Source of the DNA: Rhizobium leguminosarum
Lineage (GTDB): Bacteria; Pseudomonadota; Alphaproteobacteria; Rhizobiales; Rhizobiaceae
Direction of reading: 5' to 3'
Length of the DNA stretch: 64,000 bases
Assembly (NCBI RefSeq): GCF_001652265.1
Contig: NZ_LWBS01000121.1
Location: 1 to 64,000, forward strand
The translations under genes were made by a program, and so were the position numbers. Within the stretch, counting starts at the first letter, position 1; the number at the start of each line of letters is the position of its first letter. The notes below the pieces were generated by a model. It was not told the DNA's origin, searched no databases, and worked only from the letters and a program-made list of their open reading frames with translations. This document shows positions 52,563 through 60,326 of this stretch, piece by piece.

Positions 52563-53457
52563 GAGCAACAAGGCCTTGCTGTTCGTTGTCGTTGGCGTAT
52601 TCAGGGAAGTTCAAATAACAACCGCCTATTCCCCACGCATCTATTGCTGCCTTGTCATAGGCAAGTGCAGCCTCGACTGGGTCAGTGAAGTAGCCAATGA
52701 ATGGACGCTTATCGCCAATGCGAATAGCCACCTTCCACTTGCCGGTTCTGCTATTGAGTGAGACGCCCTTGTAGCCAGACGATGGCCCACGCATGCGATT
52801 GTTTACGCTTATGCTGGCGTTGTGACTGGCCGGTCTGTTGCGCGCATACGCACTCATGCTGGCTCGCCACTCGACACCCATAACCCTGCCAGTAAGAGCG
52901 GCGCTGACCTTAGCGCGTATCTCAGGTCTGTGCATGGCGTTGCTTGCGCTCATCTTGGCGAGGGTAGCATCTGTGTGCTTGCGACCCTTCTGCGCCTCGC
53001 TCATCTTGGCGCGCGTCTCGTCTGAAGGATCGGATATCCGCGCCAATAACTTTGCGCGATGTTCTGGGCCCAGCCTTTTGCCAGCATGAACGGCGCCAAT
53101 CTTGGCCCTCGTCTCCTCCGACATAATGTGACCGCTAGCACCTTCTCCACCGTCGGTCAGGTTTGCAAGGATGCCAGTTCCATTGTTCCTTCGTCCGTAT
53201 CGTGCAATTTCTATGCACTCCAATCGATGAGCCTCGTTCTCATCAAGGTTCTCGTGCAACCTGATTATATTCGCCTCTTTGCCAGAGGCCTTCAGCTTTG
53301 AGACGATGCGTTGGAACAACGGATTAGAATATTTCGGAGCTTTGTCGCGCTTACCACGACCTTTGCCAATGTAAAATGGATTTCCGCAAGGCCGCAGCCA
53401 AGCATATACGTAATAATCACGATGAACGTTATCGTTCGCTGCAATTGGCTTGCTCAA
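52552..53457 (-). CDS. GIY-YIG/NUMOD3 homing endonuclease
   Basis: 301 residues from TTG 53457 (AAGGGAG upstream; an ATG at 53508 would be longer). GIY-YIG catalytic domain YYVYAWLRPCGNPFYIGKGR, then several NUMOD3 repeats (SEETRAKIGAVHAGKRLGPE; EHRAKLLARIS) and an AP2-like C-terminal segment (PSSGYKGVSLNSRTGKWKVA). ANDN motifs occur at both ends. Confidence 0.88.
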   Translation of the reverse strand: MSKPIAANDNVHRDYYVYAWLRPCGNPFYIGKGRGKRDKAPKYSNPLFQRIVSKLKASGKEANIIRLHENLDENEAHRLECIEIARYGRRNNGTGILANLTDGGEGASGHIMSEETRAKIGAVHAGKRLGPEHRAKLLARISDPSDETRAKMSEAQKGRKHTDATLAKMSASNAMHRPEIRAKVSAALTGRVMGVEWRASMSAYARNRPASHNASISVNNRMRGPSSGYKGVSLNSRTGKWKVAIRIGDKRPFIGYFTDPVEAALAYDKAAIDAWGIGGCYLNFPEYANDNEQQGLVAHVT

Positions 53458-53567
53458 GGTTCTCGACTCCCTTGCGACCTCATGTAAAGCGGGTGAGCCG
53501 AAGCCCACCCGCCAAGACCAGCGCTAGAGGTCGAGAATAGCGCCGATACAGAAAACGAAAACCTAAG

Positions 53568-53643
53568 TGGAGCCGACAGCCGGAATCGAACCAGCGACAT
53601 TCTCGTTACAAAGGAGACGCTCTTCCATCTGAGCTATGTCGGC
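53568..53643 (-). tRNA. tRNA-Thr (TGT), phage-encoded
   Basis: 76 bases with encoded CCA: acceptor GCCGACA/TGTCGGC, D-arm GCTC/GAGC, anticodon loop TTTGTAA (anticodon TGT), T-arm GCTGG-TTCGATT-CCGGC. The innermost pair of the anticodon stem is a C-C mismatch. It would read ACA/ACG-type Thr codons, complementing the host GGT tRNA at the prophage edge. Confidence 0.88.
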
Positions 53644-53647
53644 ATAA

Positions 53648-53724
53648 TGGTCTGTGTGGCATGGTTCGAACATGCGACCCCCTGAATCCAAGTCAGGTAC
53701 GCTACCAGGCTGCGCTACATTCCA
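53648..53724 (-). tRNA. tRNA-Pro (TGG)-like, with weak acceptor stem
   Basis: 77 bases, 4 bases upstream of the Thr tRNA. D-arm AGCGCAGCCTGGTAGCGT, anticodon stem CCTGA/TCAGG with loop CTTGGAT (anticodon TGG) and T-arm GCATG-TTCGAAC-CATGC are good, and CCA is encoded. The acceptor stem TGGAATG/CACACAG has three mismatches, so the gene may be decaying or need editing. Confidence 0.65.
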
Positions 53725-53735
53725 TGAAAACGAAA

Positions 53736-53771
53736 GCGCCAGGGAGCCTTATTACAAGCTCAACCTGGCGC
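53736..53771 (-). terminator. Hairpin upstream of the phage tRNAs, possible terminator
   Basis: GCGCCAGG (53736-53743) and CCTGGCGC (53764-53771) with an inner GAGC/GCTC stem. On the minus strand the stem is followed by TTTCGTTTT, so it could end the early transcript before the tRNA pair, or be a processing signal. Confidence 0.5.
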
Positions 53772-54286
53772 AGGATTACCGCGTCGCGAGAGGAGGCGCG
53801 CTGCGGTAATGGGTATGCCCAACGGAATGCAGCGTCCAAGCCGCAAGCATCTAGCCGTGAGTGGGCGTATAAATGAGGATGGCCAACAGTCCGCTACGTG
53901 GGGCGTTAGCGCTGTTGATCCATCCCCGACGGCAACCGGTTTACAACGCCGGTTCCGTAGATAGTAGTTGGCAGCCACCGCAGGACCGAGACCGGTCAAC
54001 TAGGCGATGTCGCGGGTCAAACCCTATAACTGCCAATGAAGTTGCATCCAGCCACTGCGCGTCCGCCAGGATGTTAGGCATGTAGCCAACAGCGCCACGG
54101 TACAATGCCCGGTGCGATGCCAGCCGCAGAGGGCTAGGATGCTCATCAGAAAAGTTACCCAAAGCTCAGAGACGGCACTAAATGCCGCATGGCGATGGGC
54201 CCGTCGCATTGCGCACGGAGCTAAGTGGGGCGTCGCAACTACGTTGCGCTACCCCTTCGCTCTACTCTCTCCGAAAACGCAGAAAG
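53772..54286. other. Non-coding, inverted-repeat-rich stretch beside the tRNAs
   Basis: No believable gene in about 515 bases. Visible inverted repeats: ATTACCGC with GCGGTAAT (about 53776-53812), AACCGG with CCGGTT (53934-53955), TTGGCAG with CTGCCAA (about 53968-54037), and CGCAAC-tac-GTTGCG inside GGGG/CCCC (54227-54255). Some segments look like eroded tRNA arms, but none folds as a full tRNA. Confidence 0.4.
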
Positions 54287-55267
54287 TCAGGTCGCTACCG
54301 AATTTTTCGCAGATCGCGCCATTTCCAGTGCATTCTCAAGATTATCATTGGCCGCAACCAGCAGGCGCTTGCCGGCCTCGATCGCATACTGACCTTTGAA
54401 GCCGCGAGCCATGCCTATCTGCTTCAGGCTGCTGGACTTGGTCGCCAGGGTGAGAATATCGAAATGCTTGTCGGCCATACCGCTTACCGCATCAAGCCAC
54501 TCCTTACGCTCCTCACGCTGGCTGACGATGTCCTGCCACATGACCGATCCACCGCCAGCGCTTGTGGTCTTTTGCATGCCGAGGAAGCTGTCTGCTACCT
54601 TGGCGGATCCGCACGGCAGTCCGTCCGGATAGCGAGTGAATGTCACCTTGCTCATGTCCGCGCCAGCATAGGCGGCCGCGAGCTCGGCCTTCGCTTCTTC
54701 ATGCGTTAGATTGACGCGCTCACCCTTGTGGCGACGACCGGACACATACCGCGGCTTCTTCGTGTTCAGCATCTCGGAGAAGTATTCGTTGCTGTCGACC
54801 ACCTCTTGCGGGTTTTCGTCGCCGCCGAGGGCAACGTCGACCTTGTCGCGGCATCCAAGCATGGCGCCCGCCGGCATCCTGGCGGCGTACTCTTCGAGTT
54901 TGCCGTCGATCGTGTAGCGAAATGCTCGCTCAGTCTGCGCGCCATCGCTGAACCGCAATCTGCCGATTCTGGTGATTGGGCCTCGTACTGTGTGTGTTTT
55001 ATGCTCCACGCCGTTATAGGTCGTCATCTCGGTCGTAGTTTCACTGCGAACCGCTTCGCCTTCTTTGACGTTTCGCATAATTTCCGCAACCGACGGAGTA
55101 ACTAGCCGTTTGCGATCGTGCTTGAGGTCGGCAACCTCTTCCGGATCGTTGTCATTGGCTGCGACCGTGGCCCAATTAGACTGAAGTGGCTCAGGCGCAT
55201 GGTCTGGCTGCTGAACAAAAGCACGAATAGCCTCTAGCTGTTCGGCAAGCGATGAGTGTCTAGCCAT
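54287..55267 (-). CDS. Phage early protein with C-terminal helix-turn-helix-like region
   Basis: 326 residues. The middle (TYNGVEHKTHTVRGPITRIG; PRYVSGRRHKGERVNLTHEE) has no known family; the last 70 residues (REERKEWLDAVSGMADKHFD, LKQIGMARGFKGQYAIEAGK) look like a DNA-binding helical domain. Two ANDN motifs at about 38 and 309. Ends the early operon; may be a regulator of late genes, an inference from position and the helical end. Confidence 0.6.
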   Translation of the reverse strand: MARHSSLAEQLEAIRAFVQQPDHAPEPLQSNWATVAANDNDPEEVADLKHDRKRLVTPSVAEIMRNVKEGEAVRSETTTEMTTYNGVEHKTHTVRGPITRIGRLRFSDGAQTERAFRYTIDGKLEEYAARMPAGAMLGCRDKVDVALGGDENPQEVVDSNEYFSEMLNTKKPRYVSGRRHKGERVNLTHEEAKAELAAAYAGADMSKVTFTRYPDGLPCGSAKVADSFLGMQKTTSAGGGSVMWQDIVSQREERKEWLDAVSGMADKHFDILTLATKSSSLKQIGMARGFKGQYAIEAGKRLLVAANDNLENALEMARSAKNSVAT

Positions 55268-55941
55268 TACGCGGCCTCCTGCTTCGGAGTATTATCGTTA
55301 GCCGAAACAGCCAATCCGGTGTTTGGATCCATGCCTGTTATCTTGCGATAGATGAACCTGTGGATCTTGCGCAGCATCTCCTTTTCTCTCTTCAGTAGGG
55401 CGCCGCCTTTATTGACTGGCTTTATCGCCACGCCGTAAAGAAAATCTATCTGCGACACAGTCAATTTGTCCTTGTGATGCTTGATCATCCAGTGGCCGAA
55501 GAACGACCACTCATTTCTAGACATATCGTTGCGTGGGTGAAGGAAGCGCTGCCCAGTTGTTGGGTCGAACCAATGCATCTCAACAACTTCTTGGCGGTTC
55601 GCTTTTGCGATATCATTCCACCAAACGCAGTTTCCGTTGTCCATCACCACTAGGTACTTGAGGTCATCACCCTCATACCGTTTTGCTTGGTCTCGCTGGC
55701 CTTCGTTCATGGGTGCAAATCCGTCTAGGTCGAAACCTTCTGACTTTACGTCAATCGGCACCCAGCCAGATCCATCCCAATTGTTCGCTACCAAGTCAGC
55801 CCTGCCTCTCGGAGAGGCGTTGCGGAACACGTCATAACCCTGCTTCATCAGCCAAGCTGTTGCGACATGCTCATTGATCGCACCCTTTGTATTGTGGTGA
55901 ATTTCAATTTTTGCGCCCGTGTCGTCCAAGACAAATGCCAC
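55267..55941 (-). CDS. PD-(D/E)XK-type nuclease (resolvase-like)
   Basis: 224 residues from GTG 55941, six bases after GGAG (TTG 55956 would be longer). Catalytic core visible as HVATAWLMKQGYDVFRNASP, RGRADLVANN and VPIDVKSEG, i.e. Glu-...-Asp-...-Asp-x-Lys. The C-terminal half is helical. Likely a Holliday-junction or branched-DNA nuclease for phage recombination. ANDN motif at the C-terminus. Confidence 0.7.
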   Translation of the reverse strand: MAFVLDDTGAKIEIHHNTKGAINEHVATAWLMKQGYDVFRNASPRGRADLVANNWDGSGWVPIDVKSEGFDLDGFAPMNEGQRDQAKRYEGDDLKYLVVMDNGNCVWWNDIAKANRQEVVEMHWFDPTTGQRFLHPRNDMSRNEWSFFGHWMIKHHKDKLTVSQIDFLYGVAIKPVNKGGALLKREKEMLRKIHRFIYRKITGMDPNTGLAVSANDNTPKQEAA

Positions 55942-56007
55942 TTCCGTCTCCTGCAATCATGGTGGTCGATGGTGATTGCAGGATATATGGCGGCGACAAC
56001 GGAAAAT

Positions 56008-56022
56008 AACAAATTTGTCAAG
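56008..56022. promoter_or_regulatory. Operator-like palindrome, copy 3
   Basis: AACAAATTTGTCAAG, 60 bases upstream of the PD-(D/E)XK gene and just inside the 3' side of the secreted-protein gene. Read leftward it begins with TTGACA, a consensus -35 box. Confidence 0.6.
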
Positions 56023-56248
56023 CTGCCGAGCGGCAAACCTTCTTCGTCTGCTGCTGGACGGTGCGAAGATAGACGCGCAAACCGTTCTTGAGCGGTGCCG
56101 ACACGTTGTTGCGCTCAGCGTCGTCCACGGCCTGCCATGCGTAGGCTTCGATGAAGCGCGACAGCTGGCAGTCGTTGCTGACGACGGCTTGTGCGTTGGC
56201 GGTCAGCGGGAGGGCAATAAGGGCTGCTGCGATAAGGATGCGGGTCAT
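56018..56248 (-). CDS. Small secreted protein
   Basis: 76 residues with a signal peptide (MTRILIAAALIALPLTANAQ, likely cut after AQA) and a mature part of about 55 residues containing two cysteines. GGAGACC precedes the start. Similar short periplasmic proteins occur in phages as lysis inhibitors or superinfection factors, but no assignment is possible. Confidence 0.65.
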   Translation of the reverse strand: MTRILIAAALIALPLTANAQAVVSNDCQLSRFIEAYAWQAVDDAERNNVSAPLKNGLRVYLRTVQQQTKKVCRSAA

Positions 56249-56299
56249 GTTGGTCTCCTCTGTGTGGTGCGTTTCGGTAATTATGGTTTTACAGCATTC

Positions 56300-56314
56300 T
56301 ACAAATTTGTCAAG
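56300..56314. promoter_or_regulatory. Operator-like palindrome, copy 4
   Basis: TACAAATTTGTCAAG, 52 bases upstream of the small secreted-protein gene; with copy 5 it forms a pair 34 bases apart, the spacing of tandem repressor operators. Read leftward it gives TTGACA, then TAAAAC after 16 bases. Confidence 0.65.
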
Positions 56315-56333
56315 CTGGGTATCGTCGGCTTTC

Positions 56334-56348
56334 TACAAATTTGTCAAA
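56334..56348. promoter_or_regulatory. Operator-like palindrome, copy 5
   Basis: TACAAATTTGTCAAA, in the same orientation and 34 bases to the right of copy 4. The doubled arrangement suggests cooperative repressor binding at this promoter. Confidence 0.65.
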
Positions 56349-56408
56349 TCCACACACAGGCTCACTGGCGCTTGCGGAGACCGCAAACTCCCGACGACGC
56401 CAGACGAC

Positions 56409-56945
56409 CTATCCGTGCGCGCTGGTGGCCAACGTCGTGGCGCGGTGGTTGTCGTTTGCCGATAGCCATCCTCGCACGAGATCTACGGACCGCGCTGCTG
56501 CCTCTTCAGGTGTGGCAGCACGAACCAGTGCCTGCCGAGTGAACCCCAGCGCAGCCAGCAGCGGGTGACGCTTTTTCTGATCCTTGCTGACTGGCGTCTC
56601 GGCGCCCTTGAATTCGATTAGTCCAAGCTGGCCGCCAGCGATGTATAGTCGAAGGTCATGCTCGCCGCTTGTAAGCCCGGTTGCCTTTGCCTTGACCTGC
56701 TCGCGCATCGATCGCCGAGCCGCGTTGAAGTCGCCAGCCAATGTGAACGTGCCATGGCGGACATCCTTGGCGTCATCCACGTATTCCGGCATTGCGCGCA
56801 ACTGGCGCACCGCCTCGGCTTGCAGCAGCCACTCCTCGACCGGTGCCGCGCTAACCTTCACGCTCGTACCGGTCGCCGTGACGCGGGTGACGATCCTCAC
56901 TCTGCGGCCGTCGATCTTCGTGGTCTGTGTGGTGGTCTTGGCCAT
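56409..56945 (-). CDS. VRR-NUC domain nuclease
   Basis: 178 residues. Core GEHDLRLYIAGGQLGLIEFK, then SKDQKKRHPLLAALGF, fits the VRR-NUC pattern (GxxDL, IExK, SxxQxxxHxxLxxxG). N-terminal part is helical. Such nucleases cut branched DNA and are frequent in phages. Catalytic Asp, Glu-x-Lys and Gln are present. It is preceded by the G/C-rich tract at 56957-57055. Confidence 0.75.
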   Translation of the reverse strand: MAKTTTQTTKIDGRRVRIVTRVTATGTSVKVSAAPVEEWLLQAEAVRQLRAMPEYVDDAKDVRHGTFTLAGDFNAARRSMREQVKAKATGLTSGEHDLRLYIAGGQLGLIEFKGAETPVSKDQKKRHPLLAALGFTRQALVRAATPEEAAARSVDLVRGWLSANDNHRATTLATSAHG

Positions 56946-56956
56946 GTCGGTCTCCT

Positions 56957-57055
56957 GTGGTGGTGGGTGGGCGGGTGGGTGGGTGGGTGGTGGTGGGTGG
57001 AGGTGGGGGGTGGTGGTGGGTGGGTGGTGGTGGGTGGGTGGTGGTGGGTGGAGGT
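56957..57055. repeat. G-rich GGTGG/GGGT tract upstream of the VRR-NUC gene
   Basis: About 100 bases made almost entirely of GGT, GGGT and GGTGG units on the plus strand; as mRNA leader it is CCACC/CACCC-rich. It ends where the GGAGACC site begins. The tract has many GGG and GG runs and could form G-quadruplexes in the template strand. It looks like an expanded version of the short CCACC leaders elsewhere in the prophage. Confidence 0.8.
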
Positions 57056-57195
57056 GAATTTGTCCTTTTCACCCCCCTATATTCTATCCCTACGGAACAT
57101 AGTAAGAACATCACTTACTTATACTATACGATAAGAAAAAAGATCTATTCATATATATAGTATATAAGCCCTTGATTTCGTTACACTTTTTTGCA

Positions 57196-57283
57196 TCCGA
57201 TTTTGTCTTTTTCGCTTAGGATAAATTAAGGACAAATTCAGCGCCTCCGATTTTGTCCTAAGATCTGTCCTAGCGAAAAAGAC
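57196..57283. other. AT-rich repeat cluster, candidate phage replication origin
   Basis: Between the primase gene and the VRR-NUC leader: a 12-base direct repeat TCCGATTTTGTC at 57196-57207 and 57246-57257 (50 bases apart), and an inverted repeat of about 16 bases, GTCTTTTTCGCT(T)AGGA at 57205-57221 with TCCTAGCGAAAAAGAC at 57268-57283. Shorter GAATTTGTCC/GGACAAATTC words surround it, and 57110-57175 is very AT-rich (ATATATATAG). An origin beside the replication gene is a standard place; this is inference. Confidence 0.5.
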
Positions 57284-57299
57284 ACAAGAAAAGACAAAT

Positions 57300-59675
57300 T
57301 CACGCACCTAATTCGAGCCAAACATAGCGCCTCGTAGGCCGGCCTCTTTTGTTGTCATTGGCAGGCACGACGACACGATTTGCCTTCAGCAAATCCTTCA
57401 GAATGTCCTCGCGCTGCCACGCCTCGATGGCCTTGCATTTGTCCAGCAACTTGCCTTCTGTGATGCCATTAACGCCACCCTTGCGGATCAGGCCGGCGAT
57501 CTTCTTGTAGTTCGCCTCTCGCTGGTTGTCGGCCAGCCTCTCGGTAACTTCGGAGAGCATGTCCGCGGCGCACGACCAGGCCACAGCAGTCGCCCAATCA
57601 AAGGTGGCCTCTGATATAACCGGCTCGTTCGGATCGATGCCCACGGCCACGATAAGCGCCAGCTTGATGGCGTTCTCGATGATGCGTCGCACGAATGGCT
57701 TGCCTTCGGCCGCCACAAGCCGCTCCTGCTCTTCCACGGCCACCTTGATGGATCGGAACAGCGTGAGTGCGTCCGGCGTCCAAGGCACGATGTGAGGCTT
57801 GTTCTCCTGCCACGCAGCCACAGCGGGCAACTTGGTGGCGGATCTTCGCTTCACCACGTCTATACCCGCCACGGCCGCCATCTTCTCCAGCAGCAACGTG
57901 GGCACGTCCCGCACATCTCTGCGTGGCTTCACGGCCGTTGGCTTGTCGCCCTTGACGTGAAACAGGATCAGGCGCGGCAATAGACCGTCCTCGGCGCTGG
58001 CCGATGATAGGGCCGTCCAGAACTGTTCCGGCGTCGATGTTCCATGCAGGCACAGGTTCGGATTGTAGATGCGCTTCGGTGGTGTGCCACGGTAGGCGGC
58101 GCCCTCAAAGTACGTCGTGCTGGCGCTGTAGTAGTCGCGCAAGTCGGTGGAGATGGCACGTTGATGGCTTCCCGCCTTGCGATCGGTTATTTCTCGCACA
58201 AAGCCGCCGAACTCGTCGATCTGGCAATTGACGCTGGAATGGCGCTCGAGGACTTCACGCAGCGCCGATGCCGACATGATTCGGGCGGGGCCAGAGAAAT
58301 CATCGAACACACCCTGGCTGGACATGAGCAACCGCTTTATCTGGCTGCGGGCATGCTCCTTGCCGAAACCGGATTCCGCCAGCGCCACCGTGTATAGGTT
58401 GGGGCGCGTGTCCTTGCTGCCCGTGCTATACCGCGCTCCGGCGAGCGTAGCCACCAACGGCAAGACCGCAGCGAGCGCCAGAGGCCTGCTCGGCTGCTCG
58501 GCGCTCGATGTGATCCAGTCTATCAGGTCTTCGACGAGGCCTCCGGGATAGGTGAGGCTTTCGAGGTCCGCGACCGTTGCCAGCGTGTAGTCGGCGGCCT
58601 CGTCGTCAGGTTCTGGTGGTGGTTCTGGTGCTGGCGGCAGTGGGGCGGACTGGGTAACAGCGGCAGCCTCACGTGCGGCTTTTTTTCGTATGCTGTTCTC
58701 TACGAGTGCGCGATAGTCGACGTTACCCCATCCAGCCATGTCGTCCTGCTGTTGCTGTGGTATTTCGCGCGGCTGCTTCATGCCCGCGTCAAGGCCACGG
58801 CGGATCTTGGCGCGGATTTCCCGCTCGCCGTCCTTTGCCACCACGCCGTTTGCATAGGCCGCATCGAATAGACCGGCCTCGGCTTCCGATCGCGATAAGA
58901 CGTTAGCGCCGACAAGCGTTCCCAACGAGAACGCACTGCGGTTCACGGCCTCGCCGCGGCCTCCTTGTGAGGCGCCGGCCAACTCGCGCAATTCCGCCTC
59001 CACCGCGCGCTCAACGTAAGCCGTGTTTTCGCCTGCGTTGTGTGTGTAGTCGCCGCCACTGGTAGCCTGTTGCCGGGGCGGCAGGACAAGATCCAGCAGC
59101 CATGCCGGTGCCTCGGGTAGTGGCGGCAGGCCATCACCTTCGTAATCAAGCCAAATGTATTCCCTGCCTTCCGCCGTGACACTGCCTGGCATTATAACGA
59201 ATCCGCCAACGCCCCTCACGTCCAAGCCCTGGCCGAGCCGCCCACGGTTGCGGACTCCTGCGGCGTAGCGGAAATAGTGGTGCTCTCCACCTCCTGCAGT
59301 CTTGGCTACCGCCGTGCGCGGCAGCGGGCCATGCTTATCCTCAAGGGCCGCCATGGTCTCATAGCCGTTGATCACGTCTCCCTTGTCGTCCTTGTGGACG
59401 TCGATGTCCAAAACAAACGCACCCATGGACTCGCCAGTGGGTGCGCCGATCATGGCTTTCGGGTGGCGCTCGCCGAATAGAATATTGATAATGCGTTCGT
59501 TTTTGGTTGCCGCCTTGAACCCGGTTCCAGTCAGAGGCGTCTTGGCCTTCAGAACTTCGAATTCGCCAGTGTCCGGATCGTATCTATCGGTGACTTCGTC
59601 GCGATCTCGTGCTGGAAAAACAGGAATCCCTGCCGCTATGTATGACTTTGCAACGTCAAGCGGAGTTCTGGTCAT
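57300..59675 (-). CDS. Primase-polymerase/helicase-like replication protein (Prim-Pol plus DUF3987)
   Basis: 791 residues. N-terminal primase-polymerase domain (about 1-230): GAFVLDIDVHKDD (metal Asp pair), TAVAKTAGGGEHHYFRYAAG, RGVGGFVIMPGSV. After a linker with acidic Pro stretch, a C-terminal ATPase/DUF3987-like part (about 390-780): YTVALAESGFGKEHARSQ, a P-loop-like segment with Glu where Ser/Thr normally follows Lys. VPANDN near the end. Likely initiates phage DNA synthesis. Confidence 0.85.
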   Translation of the reverse strand: MTRTPLDVAKSYIAAGIPVFPARDRDEVTDRYDPDTGEFEVLKAKTPLTGTGFKAATKNERIINILFGERHPKAMIGAPTGESMGAFVLDIDVHKDDKGDVINGYETMAALEDKHGPLPRTAVAKTAGGGEHHYFRYAAGVRNRGRLGQGLDVRGVGGFVIMPGSVTAEGREYIWLDYEGDGLPPLPEAPAWLLDLVLPPRQQATSGGDYTHNAGENTAYVERAVEAELRELAGASQGGRGEAVNRSAFSLGTLVGANVLSRSEAEAGLFDAAYANGVVAKDGEREIRAKIRRGLDAGMKQPREIPQQQQDDMAGWGNVDYRALVENSIRKKAAREAAAVTQSAPLPPAPEPPPEPDDEAADYTLATVADLESLTYPGGLVEDLIDWITSSAEQPSRPLALAAVLPLVATLAGARYSTGSKDTRPNLYTVALAESGFGKEHARSQIKRLLMSSQGVFDDFSGPARIMSASALREVLERHSSVNCQIDEFGGFVREITDRKAGSHQRAISTDLRDYYSASTTYFEGAAYRGTPPKRIYNPNLCLHGTSTPEQFWTALSSASAEDGLLPRLILFHVKGDKPTAVKPRRDVRDVPTLLLEKMAAVAGIDVVKRRSATKLPAVAAWQENKPHIVPWTPDALTLFRSIKVAVEEQERLVAAEGKPFVRRIIENAIKLALIVAVGIDPNEPVISEATFDWATAVAWSCAADMLSEVTERLADNQREANYKKIAGLIRKGGVNGITEGKLLDKCKAIEAWQREDILKDLLKANRVVVPANDNKRGRPTRRYVWLELGA

Positions 59676-60253
59676 GCTGCGATCCTTTTGCTAAACCACA
59701 CACTCATTTCGTAAGCCTCTTCGGCAGTCTTGTTCCTAAGCGGGCCGCGTCTCTCTTTCTCCTCCCAATACGCCATCTTGAAAGCGCGCTCCGTTGCGTA
59801 AAGCCGGTAACAGTCGCCGCGGATATCGCTTACATCCACCATCTCGACGACTGTCGAGCTACCATCAAGAAACGAAAAGAGTTGGATAATGCAGGTGTCG
59901 CTGCCCGCCATCCCAATGATACTGAATTGATTGTGGATGTGCCCGTCCTCGTCTAGCCTATGGCCGAACAATCCAACTAGGCCGGCATCATTCTTGACGC
60001 GCACCGACGGTGCTCTGTTCACGTTTTTTGCTCCTTTCCCGAAGTTGCAATCCTCGCAGGCGGTTACAAGGTTTTCTTTGTCGTCGCTGCCGCCTTTCGA
60101 ATGCGCCAACTTGTGGTCACAATGCAGCGTCACTTCCGGTGATCCTCGACCGCAATATACGCATGTGAAATTGTCGCGCCTGAACACGTCAAAGCGGACA
60201 CCTTGCGGTATCCGCTCGCGCTTTCTGGTTTTTGCTAGCTCAATCGGCTGCAT
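59672..60253 (-). CDS. HNH endonuclease, early region
   Basis: 193 residues from ATG 60253 (GAGGA upstream; a TTG at 60277 lies inside operator copy 6 and is unlikely). HNH core at the N-terminus: RFDVFRRDNFTCVYCGRGSP, LHCDHKLAHSKGGSDDKENL, CEDCNFGKG. C-terminal 120 residues unknown. Overlaps the primase gene by four bases, so it belongs to the replication operon. Confidence 0.88.
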   Translation of the reverse strand: MQPIELAKTRKRERIPQGVRFDVFRRDNFTCVYCGRGSPEVTLHCDHKLAHSKGGSDDKENLVTACEDCNFGKGAKNVNRAPSVRVKNDAGLVGLFGHRLDEDGHIHNQFSIIGMAGSDTCIIQLFSFLDGSSTVVEMVDVSDIRGDCYRLYATERAFKMAYWEEKERRGPLRNKTAEEAYEMSVWFSKRIAA

Positions 60254-60270
60254 CAAACATTCCTCATTTC

Positions 60271-60286
60271 TTGACAAATTTGTATA
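60271..60286. promoter_or_regulatory. Operator-like palindrome, copy 6
   Basis: TTGACAAATTTGTATA, opposite orientation to the other copies, 18 bases upstream of the HNH gene start; a further TTGAC-agac-GTCAA palindrome follows at 60287-60300. The promoter of the HNH-primase operon is probably here. Confidence 0.6.
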
Positions 60287-60326
60287 TTGACAGACGTCAA
60301 TTTACGGTCTAAAACCAAGCTAGACA

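Noticed and set aside
53968..54037. Possible third phage tRNA with TTGGCAG/CTGCCAA acceptor
   Set aside because: The acceptor pairs well but no D-arm, anticodon arm or T-arm with canonical bases can be laid out on either strand.
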